A DNA stretch of 64,000 nt from Calothrix sp. PCC 7103. GTDB lineage: Bacteria > Cyanobacteriota > Cyanobacteriia > Cyanobacteriales > Nostocaceae. The stretch is taken from positions 1,657,679 through 1,721,678 of the forward strand of contig NZ_KB217478.1 of NCBI RefSeq assembly GCF_000331305.1. Reading direction: 5' to 3'. The notes beneath the pieces were generated by a model that saw only the letters and a list, made by a program, of their open reading frames with translations, ran no database searches and was not told where the DNA came from. The position numbers and the translations under genes are program-made. Shown in pieces: positions 8,008 to 18,145 of this stretch (its first letter is position 1; the number at the start of each line of letters is the position of its first letter).

Positions 8008-9459
8008 ATGAATTATAAACAAATAAAAGTTATTGGCGTGGCTCTTATTGTGACAATTTTGACGTGTAGTAAGCCAGTTTTTGCTAAAACTTACTATGTA
8101 GATGTAAAAGGCTCTGATAGCAATAAAGGTACAAAAGAGCTTCCTTGGCAAACACTCAATAAAGCATTGACTTCTGTCGCATCAGAACAAGGAAACACTA
8201 TTAAATTAGGAAACGGTAATTTTGATTTAACTGGAGTAGTTTTGATACCGTCAGGAATAAATATTATTGGTTCAGGAACTAATAATACAATTATTCAGGG
8301 AGAAATGAAACTAGTTAGAGTCAAAAATACGTCTATAAAAAATCTTAGTTTAAATGGCAAAAGCTATGCTTATAAAGTTGGTAGTTACATTAGAGATTCA
8401 GAAAATTTAAATATTTCTAATTTAGCTGTCAATGGATATGCTATACAAGCTTTTGATATTCAAAGAGTTAAGAATTCTAAATTTTATAATATGAGAATTG
8501 CAGATAGCTCTTTCAATAAAAGAATTGCTGGGGGAGGTGGTCAACAATCATATACTATTACTATTGGAAATTTAACAAATGTTGACTTATATAATATTAT
8601 TATTGATACTACTGCGCGTGGAGGTGCAGGAATAGGAAGTGCTAACGATGCTTGGCCAAAAAAAACACCTTGGTCAGGACAACCTGGGGTATTTAGAAAC
8701 TTAAAGTTATACAACTTAGATATAAAAGTAGATAAGTGGAATGCTTGGGGAAATGGCTGGACACCACAAATGGCTTTAGAATTTTGGCATCATAACTGCT
8801 TTAATTGCCAAATATTCAATTCTACATTTAATAGTACCGTGTCTTTATTTTCTTTTCCGACTGATAAACCTACGCAAATTCAGGTCTATAACAATTTATG
8901 GTACGGACCAAATAATCCTTTCTATGCTTGTGAAGTAGCTAGTGATAATATTGAATTATATCAAAATTATATTCGTGGTGGCAGCTACCCTATTGCTCAA
9001 TTTGGGTATAACTATAAGAATCTTAATGTCCATCATAATATTTTTGAACGAACTGGTACTCCCACATTAGTTGCTCATTTTTTAGGAAAAATTAGTAATT
9101 TTAGATTTACTCAAAATACTGTTTATTTCAACAATTTAAACAATAATCTCTTTTACTTCCAAAAAGGCGAAGAAGCGAACCAAAAAATTAGCAATAATAT
9201 TTTTTATAATACTTCTTCCAGTGGAAAAAATTCATTAGGAGCAGCTGTTGGTGTGAGTAATAATCTTTTTGTAAATCTTAAACCCTCTGGAAAACAAGCA
9301 ATGAATTTTGACCCGAAACTGGCACTTTCAGGAGAAAAGCCATTTCCTTATTACAAGCCTCAATCTGGTAGCCGTGCTGTAAACTTAGGAGCAATTTTGG
9401 CTAACCAAAAAATGTGGAATGTAGGTTATGATGATCAAAGAACTGAGAAGAAGCCTTAA
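8008..9459 (+). CDS. Secreted right-handed beta-helix protein (DUF1565-like)
   Basis: 483 residues with a signal peptide ending near VFAKTYYV. The next stretch, YYVDVKGSDSNKGTKELPWQTLNKAL, is the DUF1565-type start of parallel beta-helix proteins. The rest is Asn-rich coils (ISNLAV, LYNIII, LYNLDI, LNVHHNIF) typical of pectate-lyase-like solenoids acting on or binding polysaccharide. It lies between the RiPP genes and the exopolysaccharide operon and could belong to either. A role in modifying the glycan made next door is plausible but unproven. The gene is very AT-rich and has no GGCGCC site, suggesting a separate origin. Confidence 0.75.
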   Translation: MNYKQIKVIGVALIVTILTCSKPVFAKTYYVDVKGSDSNKGTKELPWQTLNKALTSVASEQGNTIKLGNGNFDLTGVVLIPSGINIIGSGTNNTIIQGEMKLVRVKNTSIKNLSLNGKSYAYKVGSYIRDSENLNISNLAVNGYAIQAFDIQRVKNSKFYNMRIADSSFNKRIAGGGGQQSYTITIGNLTNVDLYNIIIDTTARGGAGIGSANDAWPKKTPWSGQPGVFRNLKLYNLDIKVDKWNAWGNGWTPQMALEFWHHNCFNCQIFNSTFNSTVSLFSFPTDKPTQIQVYNNLWYGPNNPFYACEVASDNIELYQNYIRGGSYPIAQFGYNYKNLNVHHNIFERTGTPTLVAHFLGKISNFRFTQNTVYFNNLNNNLFYFQKGEEANQKISNNIFYNTSSSGKNSLGAAVGVSNNLFVNLKPSGKQAMNFDPKLALSGEKPFPYYKPQSGSRAVNLGAILANQKMWNVGYDDQRTEKKP

Positions 9460-9491
9460 AATACAGTAGATTGCGTGTTTATATCATACGT

Positions 9492-9524
9492 GTAGAGAGA
9501 CTGTATTAATTCAGTCTCTACGTG
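9492..9524. terminator. Bidirectional hairpin between convergent genes
   Basis: AGAGACTG pairs with CAGTCTCT around an 8-nt loop, with further outer pairing across a 2-nt bulge. It lies between the beta-helix gene (plus) and the first glycosyltransferase (minus), so it can terminate both. The GTAGAGAC/GTCTCTAC core recurs in other palindromes of this window. Confidence 0.6.
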
Positions 9525-9553
9525 TGATTTTTATGTCGGTTGGGCGGATTTTA

Positions 9554-10792
9554 CTACCTGATTAAGGATTTCACAGGATACTGAGCTTGATAGGGATGCA
9601 AAATTTCTGTGTAGTTAGTAAAAGCAAGCTGACCAGATTGATGCCAATCAAATTTTGATTTGACTGCGTGGTAAGCGCACGTACCCATTTCTCGAAGTTG
9701 TTGTAAGTTTTCAGTCATCATTTCAAATGCTTCTGTAACCGCATTAGCATTTCCAGCTTCTACTAAAACACCGCTATTAGCATCAACTTGATAGGGAATA
9801 CCACCTACTTGAGTAGATAGAATTGGTAAACCAGATGCCATTGCTTCTAAAATGACTAAAGGTAAAGTATCCGAGAGCGTTGGATATACAAATAAGTCAG
9901 AGTATTGGAATAACGATATTATTTCCTCATTTGACACTCTATCTGTAAATACTATGTGTTGATGTGTATGACATTTTTGCAAATAAGAATCGTAATCAAT
10001 AATGTCACGTTTTTTACCGCAAACAATTAAAGTGAAAGCTTTTTTAGATTGAGTGAATGCATCTAGTAAAATTTCTAGACCTTTGTTTTTAGTATGGTTT
10101 CCAAGATAAATACAAACTGGATTTTTTTTGTCTGCTAGTTTTGGTAAACCGAAACGTTCTGCCACTAAATTAATATCGGTCGCTGTCTTTCGAGAATAGA
10201 ATATATGGTTAACTCCATTAGTTACTACAGATAATTTCTGGTTATCTACACCCAGTTGTTCTAACATTGGGTATTCTAAAGGAGAAAGAGCAAAAATTTT
10301 AGTTGCATTCTTAATTACATAATTTAGAGGGTTTTCTAAGAAAAACTTCCAAGCTAGTTTTTCATGTAAGTGTTTAAGAGAATAGGCACTTCCACCTGAT
10401 GTCACTTCCACAAAACCATGTGTTGACACTACGTATGGAATATTCTTTGTAATACATGCTTGGGCGACACGTTTCATTTCCAAAGCTGGTATGGGATTAT
10501 GTATGTGTACCAAATCATAATCCCCTTGAGAAATTAAAGATGGAATATCTGACCGATAAAATAAAGTGCGAAATTTATTTGGAAGTAACTCTTTAGTAAA
10601 CGAAAGAAAATTAGATGATTTCCTTTCTAACAGTCTTGCCTTATCTAACAAACTAACTTTTTCATCAAATGCCATGATGGCAATATCAACTTGGCAATAT
10701 TCAGCGGTGGCAGCACTAAGACATTTACCTGCATTAATAGCACCGCTTTCGTGCATATGAGGAGCAATAATGATTGCGGATAAAATTTTCAT
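9554..10792 (-). CDS. Glycosyltransferase family 4 protein
   Basis: 412 residues of GT-B fold. The C-terminal half carries YPTLSDTLPLVILEAMASGLPI, the E-x7-E donor-binding region of GT4 enzymes, and the N-terminal half has DLVHIHNP and VVSTHG. Such enzymes transfer a sugar from a nucleotide donor onto a lipid-linked glycan at the cytoplasmic membrane face. It is the last gene of the minus-strand exopolysaccharide operon and overlaps the upstream epimerase by 4 bp. Sugar specificity cannot be read from sequence. Confidence 0.85.
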   Translation of the reverse strand: MKILSAIIIAPHMHESGAINAGKCLSAATAEYCQVDIAIMAFDEKVSLLDKARLLERKSSNFLSFTKELLPNKFRTLFYRSDIPSLISQGDYDLVHIHNPIPALEMKRVAQACITKNIPYVVSTHGFVEVTSGGSAYSLKHLHEKLAWKFFLENPLNYVIKNATKIFALSPLEYPMLEQLGVDNQKLSVVTNGVNHIFYSRKTATDINLVAERFGLPKLADKKNPVCIYLGNHTKNKGLEILLDAFTQSKKAFTLIVCGKKRDIIDYDSYLQKCHTHQHIVFTDRVSNEEIISLFQYSDLFVYPTLSDTLPLVILEAMASGLPILSTQVGGIPYQVDANSGVLVEAGNANAVTEAFEMMTENLQQLREMGTCAYHAVKSKFDWHQSGQLAFTNYTEILHPYQAQYPVKSLIR

Positions 10793-11751
10793 TTGAGTTG
10801 ATATTTATTTACTAAAGATTGTGGGAGATCTGGTGCTTGAATTAAATCTTGAATAGAGTCATTAATATTAAATATTGGCGCCCATCCAAATAATTCCTTA
10901 ATACGATGATTATTTGCTAAGAGGAAAGGACGGTCAACTTCTCTAATTCTTTGCGGGTCTTGCTGTATTTCAAAATCTAGATTACCAATTTCTCGAATCT
11001 TATCAAGAATCTCGCTAACTGAATATTGATTCATTGTACCCAAATTGACTGTAGTTACCGTTCCCAAAGGAATATCTCCGCAGGAAGATACAGCCCAAAA
11101 ACCTCTTGCTGCGTCTCGTACATCAATATAATCTCTTTTAGGAGTAATATTACCAAGCTTTAAAACTTTATATCCAGCTTGAAATTGAGCAAATATCTCT
11201 GGTAACAAATGCGGATTTGTTTCTCCTGAACCAACTACATTGAAAAGTCTAACAATTACTGATGAAAATCCTCTAATCTGCGAAAAATATCGAATATAAT
11301 CTTCACAATGAAGTTTTGTAAAACCATAAACATCCATAGGTTGAGTTGGAGATTCAACTTCATCATGTGCTGTTTCTTGTGGAGCATAAACTGCGCCACT
11401 ACTAGCAAATACAAATCGGCAAGACTTAGGACAAAGTGATAAAATATTAATAGTACCTTCAATATTCGTGGATACAGCAAATTCGGGACTAGACTCACAC
11501 TCTGGAATATAATGAACTGCTGCTAAATGTATAATGACATCTGGACTGAAATTTTCAATAACTTCTGTCATTTTGTCTCGGTTACGAATATCAGCATTTA
11601 TAAATTTAAAATGTGACAAATCATCTTGAGTAAATCTCAATTCGCCATATCTTTCATTATCTACAACACAAACATTATGCTCGTTCATGATTTGTCGTGT
11701 CAATACACGACCTACATAGCCATTTCCACCAGTTATTAAAACATTTAACAT
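10789..11751 (-). CDS. NAD-dependent nucleotide-sugar epimerase/dehydratase (GalE-like)
   Basis: 320 residues of the extended short-chain dehydrogenase family: the NAD-binding GGNGYVG motif at the N-terminus, the catalytic Tyr-x3-Lys as YGFTK, and the upstream serine in FASSGAVY. It probably interconverts UDP-hexoses for the adjoining glycosyltransferases. The stop/start overlap with the downstream GT4 gene indicates co-translation. UDP-glucose 4-epimerase is the nearest named activity; a 4,6-dehydratase or other epimerase cannot be excluded. Confidence 0.8.
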   Translation of the reverse strand: MLNVLITGGNGYVGRVLTRQIMNEHNVCVVDNERYGELRFTQDDLSHFKFINADIRNRDKMTEVIENFSPDVIIHLAAVHYIPECESSPEFAVSTNIEGTINILSLCPKSCRFVFASSGAVYAPQETAHDEVESPTQPMDVYGFTKLHCEDYIRYFSQIRGFSSVIVRLFNVVGSGETNPHLLPEIFAQFQAGYKVLKLGNITPKRDYIDVRDAARGFWAVSSCGDIPLGTVTTVNLGTMNQYSVSEILDKIREIGNLDFEIQQDPQRIREVDRPFLLANNHRIKELFGWAPIFNINDSIQDLIQAPDLPQSLVNKYQLK

Positions 11752-11831
11752 AATCTCTCCTTAATTGCTAAGTATTAGCTTGATAAATAAGATGTACAAA
11801 CTTTTTTCTGTTATTTTCTAGTACTAAAAGA

Positions 11832-13091
11832 TTAACACGCATTTTGATTAATCAAATTGAGTCGTCTTTGTACTTTTAATAATCTTTGAGAACGACTACC
11901 TAATCCGATGGAAGTTCCTACAAGTAGGGCTACAGGAAGCATTACGAACAAATATACTACGACATTATCTGTTAACATTGCTAAACCTATAATTAGTGAA
12001 CTAAGAAATGCAGCTAGATGAATATGAGCATTGTTCCGATCATACCGATTTGCCCAATTCCAATTCCGGCAAGTTTTACACATCAGCCCGTAGTAGCCTA
12101 CTAGCCATAGAAATAGACCTATGTAGCCGTAGTCGTGGAGAATACGCAGGTAATCATTATGGGGGTGACCTGCTACTTTGTTAACTTTGAGAATAGCTGT
12201 TGATACTGAGCCTGGTCCTTTACCAATCCAAGGTGATTCTTGTGCGGAATTTAAGACAGTAGGCCAAAGGTCATTTCTTCCTGACGTATTAATTTTTACC
12301 CCTCCGACCGTAGCATTATCTCCTTGTTCAGTAAAGCGAGCTCTGATTGGCTCTACGTAATTGAAAGCTAAGTAAGCTATTAGTGCTATACCCAAGATCC
12401 ACAAGGCTAAACGCATTAATCCTTGTGATAAATCTTTTAGCGATATTTGAGATATTGGATAAAGGATAATCGCTAAAATCGTTGCAGTCCGAGAATAGCT
12501 CAAGGCAATAATTATGGTATTGAATATTGCAAACCACATTGCTCTGGATGAACCGTAACGCCATTTCGCTAAAAACCAAGTTTGCCCTATCAAGGAAAAT
12601 AAGGCGAATGAGCGGGCACCCATTAATATACTTGTTCCAAAACCACCAATGAGGAGACTAAAAGTATAAATTACAACTGCAAACAAAGCAGCATACAATA
12701 TACCTTTGTTAACGTACCATAATAAATGCGGATTTCGGTAACTTTCTATGCTACTGAGCAGTAAAAATCCAACAAATGCTACAAATACTAACAGGTTTTG
12801 TAATGCTAATTGTATTGGAATGCTTGATGTTTGTGAAAACCAAATTAAATTAGCACATCCTAATATTACAAATAAGACAAGCCATATCATTAAGAATGTA
12901 GCCTTGGGTATCTTGGCTCGTGCAAACACCAATAAAATACTGACGACAGCAGCAATGATAGTTAAAAATCCTTGGAAAGTTATAGGACCAACGTTGAATC
13001 GACGAAACATATCTGTCAGTCCAGAAGCAAAGGCTGCTACAGCTAATGTGGCAGTGAATGTGTTGAAGTTTTTTAGTTTGATGACAAACAC
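11832..13091 (-). CDS. O-antigen ligase/polymerase family membrane protein
   Basis: 419 residues with about ten membrane helices and the large periplasmic loop GKGPGSVST...GHPHNDYLRI, whose HPHND motif marks the WaaL/Wzy_C family. These proteins join or polymerise glycan repeat units on the periplasmic face. GTG start, overlapping the upstream glycosyltransferase by 19 bp. The same family covers ligases and polymerases; with Wzx and a Wzc-like kinase nearby, a Wzy-type polymerase role is the likelier reading. Confidence 0.85.
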   Translation of the reverse strand: MFVIKLKNFNTFTATLAVAAFASGLTDMFRRFNVGPITFQGFLTIIAAVVSILLVFARAKIPKATFLMIWLVLFVILGCANLIWFSQTSSIPIQLALQNLLVFVAFVGFLLLSSIESYRNPHLLWYVNKGILYAALFAVVIYTFSLLIGGFGTSILMGARSFALFSLIGQTWFLAKWRYGSSRAMWFAIFNTIIIALSYSRTATILAIILYPISQISLKDLSQGLMRLALWILGIALIAYLAFNYVEPIRARFTEQGDNATVGGVKINTSGRNDLWPTVLNSAQESPWIGKGPGSVSTAILKVNKVAGHPHNDYLRILHDYGYIGLFLWLVGYYGLMCKTCRNWNWANRYDRNNAHIHLAAFLSSLIIGLAMLTDNVVVYLFVMLPVALLVGTSIGLGSRSQRLLKVQRRLNLINQNAC

Positions 13092-14317
13092 GTGCTATCC
13101 AAAGTAGTAATTTCTCGGTAAAGTTTATCTAAATTATGTCCTTGGCTTTCCCAACTAAAGTTTTCCACAATTCGCTTTTGTCCAGCTTTACCCATGCGTA
13201 ATCTAAGTTCTGGGTCGCTAGCAAGGCATGTTATTGCTTTGGCAAGTTCTTCCACTGTTTGTTTTGGATTATGTGCAGGAATTTTAAAACCTGTTTCTTT
13301 TGTAACTTGGATAGATGGACCGCCTAGGTCTAAGCAAATCACCGGGCGCCCTGCTGCCATCGCTTCTAAACATACCCAGCCTCCAGAGTCATGTAGACTA
13401 GGATGAATTAAAACATGGCATTCTTCTAATTTGCTTAAAGAATTCACGCGCGGCAATCTACCCCAAAATTTTACCTTTTGACTAATACCTAATTCTTCAG
13501 ATAAAGCATGTAGTCGATTTGACTCATGTCCATCTCCTAAAATCCAGTATTCTGCATCAGGTAAATTTGCTTCGGCAAAGGCTTGCAGTCCTAAATGAAA
13601 ACCTTTCCAGTGTAAAAGTCTGCCCATACTGATAAACCTAACCGTTAAACCATTAGGTATTTTGTACTGAGCAAGATTAACTATTTCCTCTGTAGATAAA
13701 CCTGATTCAGAAGCAATCTGCACATGATGCACACCCATTTTATACAAACGTTTGGCTGTATCATCAGTTGTCGCGCGGATAATAGTACTTTTTTTTGCAG
13801 TCAAATGCACGAATGGGTCTAGCTCTCCGGCATAGCGAGCAGCGAGCCTTGCAATTTCATAGATTTTGGCACGTAAACTAAAGTCTTGCCAAAACTCTTT
13901 TGGTGTAGATTCTCCACCACCTACAGGACCCCAAATAAATGGTACTGGCAACAAAGAAATAAAACTAGGACTGGAGTACTTCACGTAAGTAACGTGGTGT
14001 ACGACATCAAAGTTCACCTTTTGATGAAATAAACGACTAATAAAATATGCCCGAATTTGCCAAAGATAATAGTGCAATTGCACTCCCTTGCCGCCACGAC
14101 TCCAGTTTAAAACCCAACCAAGGGGGTCAAAGTAAATGAAATGGATATTAGGCTGCGGATTACGGGCTAGTTCTTTTTCAATTCCTTGACGGTGGCAATT
14201 TGACGTTAATACCCAAACTTGATGATACTTGCCTACCTCCTGAATTAAATTCCATCCTACCCCCGGTTCTGAACCTAGTCCTGGTTCACAGGCATATGCA
14301 GAAATTAGAACTTTCAT
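13073..14317 (-). CDS. Glycosyltransferase family 4 protein
   Basis: 414 residues. The start MKVLISAYACEPGLGSEPGVGWN is a common cyanobacterial GT4 opening (ACEPG...GSEPGVGW), with donor-site segment GGWVCLEAMAAGRPVICLD near the C-terminus. Same strand and overlapping the O-antigen ligase-like gene. Donor and acceptor sugars are unknown. Confidence 0.85.
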   Translation of the reverse strand: MKVLISAYACEPGLGSEPGVGWNLIQEVGKYHQVWVLTSNCHRQGIEKELARNPQPNIHFIYFDPLGWVLNWSRGGKGVQLHYYLWQIRAYFISRLFHQKVNFDVVHHVTYVKYSSPSFISLLPVPFIWGPVGGGESTPKEFWQDFSLRAKIYEIARLAARYAGELDPFVHLTAKKSTIIRATTDDTAKRLYKMGVHHVQIASESGLSTEEIVNLAQYKIPNGLTVRFISMGRLLHWKGFHLGLQAFAEANLPDAEYWILGDGHESNRLHALSEELGISQKVKFWGRLPRVNSLSKLEECHVLIHPSLHDSGGWVCLEAMAAGRPVICLDLGGPSIQVTKETGFKIPAHNPKQTVEELAKAITCLASDPELRLRMGKAGQKRIVENFSWESQGHNLDKLYREITTLDSTCLSSN

Positions 14318-14360
14318 TTCCTTAAGACCTTAAGACTTATACCTTTTAAATCGTTTACTG

Positions 14361-15542
14361 TTAGTTCATAATTAAGTTAATTACGTCTGCAATATACTTT
14401 GCAGCTGCTTCTGGATTGTGTTCTGCTATGATTTGCTGTGATTTTTTTCCCATTGCAGCAGTTAAATCTGGATTACTGAGTAATTTATACATAGCATCGG
14501 CGACTTCTTCCGGAAAATGTGGGTCAAAAATATAACCATTCGTACCTTCTTCTACTAATTCTGAGGCGCCAGCCCACTTAGAGCATAAAACAGGCTTACC
14601 AAAAGACATGCTTTCAAGCACAACCATGCCCCAAGTATCTTCTAGAGTTGGCAAAATAAATACATCTGCTTGTTGAAAATATTCTCCAATGCGATTATAA
14701 TCGACCCATCCAATCCACTCAATATTTTCTTCTAATTTGTACTCTTGGCTTAGAGTTTGAAGTTCTTTTTGAGATGAGCCTTGACCGATAACCATTAGTT
14801 TATATTCTCTACACCCCTTCTGCTGGAGAATATTACAAGCTTTTAGCAATAGATGTAGACCTTTCCTAGGGATTAATTGGCCAACAAATAAAAAGGTAAA
14901 TTTTTTAGCTTGTTGCGAGTGCGATTCTATATTTTCCGAATAATTTGACATTGCTTTAGAAGTCGGTACTTCATAAGGCCTTGCAAAAATTTTGTTTTTA
15001 GGAACATTCAAAATATTAGTTAGATATGTTTTACCTGCATTATTGTTAGTAATCAAACCATCAGCAAGCTTAGTCATGTATCGACGCATAAGGAGACGAA
15101 TCTTTGAGTTGCGATAGTCTACATTAGGTGAGCTACCTTCAACTGCAATAATTACACGCCAATTAGTGAAAGGTTTTAATAATATAGCAAGTATTGTCCA
15201 TACCGAAAATCCATTGGCAAAAATTATATTTGGTCTGTTACGAAGTAGGTGATTAATAATTGCTGGAGAAGCACGAATAAAACCACGGGAATAACCAACC
15301 TCTAATTTAGTTGTGCTAACAAAAGTGGTTGTGCCCACTATTTTTACATTAAACGAACCTTCATAACCTGGGGCAAAGCCTGACCAAAATCCAGTATATA
15401 TAATTGTATCTGGAAGAATTTGTGTAAATTCCTTAAATAAAGGATGCCAATAACTACCTCCTTCCATAGAAGGTAAAAGCCATGCGATACGAGGAGTTTG
15501 AGAAATTTTGCTTTGCTGGGTCTTTAGCAGTTGATTTTTCAT
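14361..15542 (-). CDS. Glycosyltransferase family 4 protein
   Basis: 393 residues, GT-B fold, with LFVGQLIPRKGLHLLLKA marking the start of the C-terminal domain and TLEDTWGMVVLESMSFGKPVL as the donor-binding E-x7-E region. Predicted soluble or peripheral enzyme of the exopolysaccharide operon. Sugar specificity cannot be assigned. Confidence 0.85.
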   Translation of the reverse strand: MKNQLLKTQQSKISQTPRIAWLLPSMEGGSYWHPLFKEFTQILPDTIIYTGFWSGFAPGYEGSFNVKIVGTTTFVSTTKLEVGYSRGFIRASPAIINHLLRNRPNIIFANGFSVWTILAILLKPFTNWRVIIAVEGSSPNVDYRNSKIRLLMRRYMTKLADGLITNNNAGKTYLTNILNVPKNKIFARPYEVPTSKAMSNYSENIESHSQQAKKFTFLFVGQLIPRKGLHLLLKACNILQQKGCREYKLMVIGQGSSQKELQTLSQEYKLEENIEWIGWVDYNRIGEYFQQADVFILPTLEDTWGMVVLESMSFGKPVLCSKWAGASELVEEGTNGYIFDPHFPEEVADAMYKLLSNPDLTAAMGKKSQQIIAEHNPEAAAKYIADVINLIMN

Positions 15543-15619
15543 AATTAATATTGAGATAACAACTTAGTAGTTTGATTTATTTAAAGAAAATCAAGAATTA
15601 TTTTGGCAAATTTTCACGT

Positions 15620-16813
15620 CTAATTTTGTTGATAAATAGCTACATCATCTTTATCTAATTGCAACAATTTGTTATATTTCTTTAAAGCTTCAGATGCAAT
15701 CTCGTTCCAATTTAAATGCTTAAGTGCGTAATTCCTTCCCCTTAACCCCATTTCTTTCCACTCTGAACGACGTTTGAGTAGCTCTATCAACCCTGATTTG
15801 ATTTCTGATATTTCCGGCGCCACTACAACACCACAACCGCTAGCTCGAACGTGAGGTGCTATGCCAGCGATTTCTGATACTAGCAGTACACGCCCTGCCA
15901 ACATCGCTTCTAAAGCTGCTAAACTAAAGCCTTCAAAACGTGAGGGAATGCAGAAAATGTCATGATCTTGTATGAGTGACGAAGGAGATTTATCGTAATC
16001 AGGCTCAAAAAAGGAAACTTGTTTGTTAATAGAGAGTTTTTTTACTTGTGCTTGTAACCTCTTTTTATTTCCCCAATCTGGTCCTTGAATTGTTAAGTGA
16101 GCCTTCTCGTCGATATCAGTAATTTGAGCGAAGGCATTTATTAGTAAATCTAATCCTTTGTTATAGCTATCTATTCGCCCTAAAAAAAACAATTTAGCGA
16201 TTCCATTTTGCTGCCATTGTAAACATCTATCTAAATTTAGGTCTTCTGGAGCAAAACCATTAGGTACAGCGATAACGGGATTATGAACTCCTAGTTGATA
16301 TAACCACTTGCTATGCCGAGTATCTAAAACCTGAATAGCTGTTGCTTGCCTTAACATCCTGCGCTCTAAAAGATACCAGTATGGCACTTTTAGGTGTGCA
16401 TTTCTACTAAAAAAAGCTGGATTATAAGGGTCATGTGGAGCAACTACATAAGGTACTCCGTGCTTTTTCATCAGACGGGACATACAGTAGACATTAGGAT
16501 GCATTATACCATTAAGAATAACAAAACTATTTTTATCTAGATGTTTGCAAATATATTGCTTCAAGTTGGCTGAAGTTTTAAAGGATGGTCGGTTCTTAAT
16601 AGGGTTAGGGAAGCATCTAATTATGTAGCCAGCTTCAGTTTCGTAAATACTGTCATGGGAACCAGATAATTCTGATAAAACTGTTACTTGGGCGCCACAG
16701 GCTACAAATCCAGAAGCCAGTCCATGTACTGCTTTTGTTAAGCCCTCGTTTAATTTGTCGCCCTTGGGTGGAAAGTGACCTAAATAAATGTGTATATTCA
16801 TGTGTATATTCAT
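15620..16813 (-). CDS. Glycosyltransferase family 4 protein with duplicated start
   Basis: 397 residues, GT-B fold, with FFLGRIDSYNKGLDLLI and PSRFEGFSLAALEAMLAGRVLL (E-x7-E). The first 24 bases are a tandem duplication of ATGAATATACAC, so the protein could begin at 16813 (MNIHMNIHIYLG) or at the second ATG at 16801. The second start gives the more usual spacing to the first beta strand (HIYLGHFPPKG). Part of the minus-strand glycan operon. Confidence 0.83.
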   Translation of the reverse strand: MNIHMNIHIYLGHFPPKGDKLNEGLTKAVHGLASGFVACGAQVTVLSELSGSHDSIYETEAGYIIRCFPNPIKNRPSFKTSANLKQYICKHLDKNSFVILNGIMHPNVYCMSRLMKKHGVPYVVAPHDPYNPAFFSRNAHLKVPYWYLLERRMLRQATAIQVLDTRHSKWLYQLGVHNPVIAVPNGFAPEDLNLDRCLQWQQNGIAKLFFLGRIDSYNKGLDLLINAFAQITDIDEKAHLTIQGPDWGNKKRLQAQVKKLSINKQVSFFEPDYDKSPSSLIQDHDIFCIPSRFEGFSLAALEAMLAGRVLLVSEIAGIAPHVRASGCGVVVAPEISEIKSGLIELLKRRSEWKEMGLRGRNYALKHLNWNEIASEALKKYNKLLQLDKDDVAIYQQN

Positions 16814-16873
16814 GTTTATCTTATGAGGTAGTGAAATCTGGCTCTAAAGCGAATACTCAAATACTGTACACAG

Positions 16874-18145
16874 TTACATATAGTTGAAAATTGTTTCGGC
16901 ATACTTTTCAGCAGAGTTTTGTTGGGCAAAATCTCTAGCTTTACTAGTATTGAAAAATTTTTCCGGTGACTCCTGCAAAAACTGAATTAAGCCATTGGCA
17001 ATTTCACTTGTTGATGCTGAATTTACAGTTAGACCTAATTTGTAGTGGCGTGTCCACTCGCCCATGAGTCCGTAATCACAACATAAAACAGGCTTTTGGG
17101 CAGTAGCAGCCCGAATGAGAATGCTACTTGTCCCTACATGGCGTTGATATGTAGCCACTACCACATCTGCTATATGGAAGTAAGGTTGAATTTCGCTGTC
17201 AATTACAAACTGATCGTGAGTGACTATTTGCACTAATTGAAACTGAGAAAGTTTCGTGATTTGAACTTCTACCCATGTTTTATCTACGCTACTGATGGGA
17301 CCAACTAGCAGCAAACAAAGTTTCTGGCACAGATGGGGTGGTAGCATTGCCACTGCTTCCAAAATTTGATGAATGCCTTTGCGACTGTCTATAACACCAA
17401 ACACAAGACATACCAGCCGATCTGGTTCAATCCCTAAATTTTCTTTGAGAGACTTCGCTTTAGATTCGCTATCGGAATAAGTTTGTACTGGATCGGGTAA
17501 GTAGACTAATTGGGCGTTGCTGCTAAATTGGTTGAGGTGCTTGACAGCAAACTCATCCAGGCAAAATAAAGTTTTAAATTGGGGATGGCGCAAAGCTAAA
17601 GAAATGTGAAGACGTTCCTGCCAGTGGCGTAAATGATCTTTCCAGGAAAGAGTACCAGGTTCAAAATCTCCATAGTGGAATCTAGGTCGGAAATAAAGAC
17701 CAGAAAAAGGGCAAGGAAGCTTGCGGCGCAACACAGCTGAAAACTGAAAGGTGTCAAAGTACATTAACAAGCATTCTGTAGTGCCCAGAGTTTTAGCATA
17801 CCGACTCATCAAGCTCCACTCACGCAAAGCACGCACTTTACGCCGCATGAAGGTAGACCAAGGACCAAGTTCAGCTTCTTCTTTGGCAGTAATTGGGACA
17901 AAGCGCAGCTGATCGCTTCCATAAATTGTAGCTAGCTCTACTACATCTTGATGTTGCTCCAAAAACTTGGGAGTAACAACAATATCTATGTATTCTGGTA
18001 AGTTATACTCACCCCAGTAGGAAATTAAATGCTGGATGTAAGCAGCATGATGACCGCCACAAGACATATCAAATAACATAATTCGGCGGCAATTAGGTGC
18101 TTTCTGCTCTGGTTGCATTTCTGTTAAGTTATAAGATGTTGTCAT
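16874..18145 (-). CDS. Glycosyltransferase, GT4-like (divergent)
   Basis: 423 residues. The N-terminus has FDMSCGGHHAAYIQHL, a GGHH loop seen in some GT-B enzymes. The C-terminal half has CLVFGVIDSRKGIHQILEAV and VVVATYQRHVGTSSILIRAA, a degenerate form of the donor-binding segment without a clear E-x7-E pair. It is probably a glycosyltransferase acting with its neighbours; the missing glutamate pair makes activity less certain than for the others. Confidence 0.7.
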   Translation of the reverse strand: MTTSYNLTEMQPEQKAPNCRRIMLFDMSCGGHHAAYIQHLISYWGEYNLPEYIDIVVTPKFLEQHQDVVELATIYGSDQLRFVPITAKEEAELGPWSTFMRRKVRALREWSLMSRYAKTLGTTECLLMYFDTFQFSAVLRRKLPCPFSGLYFRPRFHYGDFEPGTLSWKDHLRHWQERLHISLALRHPQFKTLFCLDEFAVKHLNQFSSNAQLVYLPDPVQTYSDSESKAKSLKENLGIEPDRLVCLVFGVIDSRKGIHQILEAVAMLPPHLCQKLCLLLVGPISSVDKTWVEVQITKLSQFQLVQIVTHDQFVIDSEIQPYFHIADVVVATYQRHVGTSSILIRAATAQKPVLCCDYGLMGEWTRHYKLGLTVNSASTSEIANGLIQFLQESPEKFFNTSKARDFAQQNSAEKYAETIFNYM

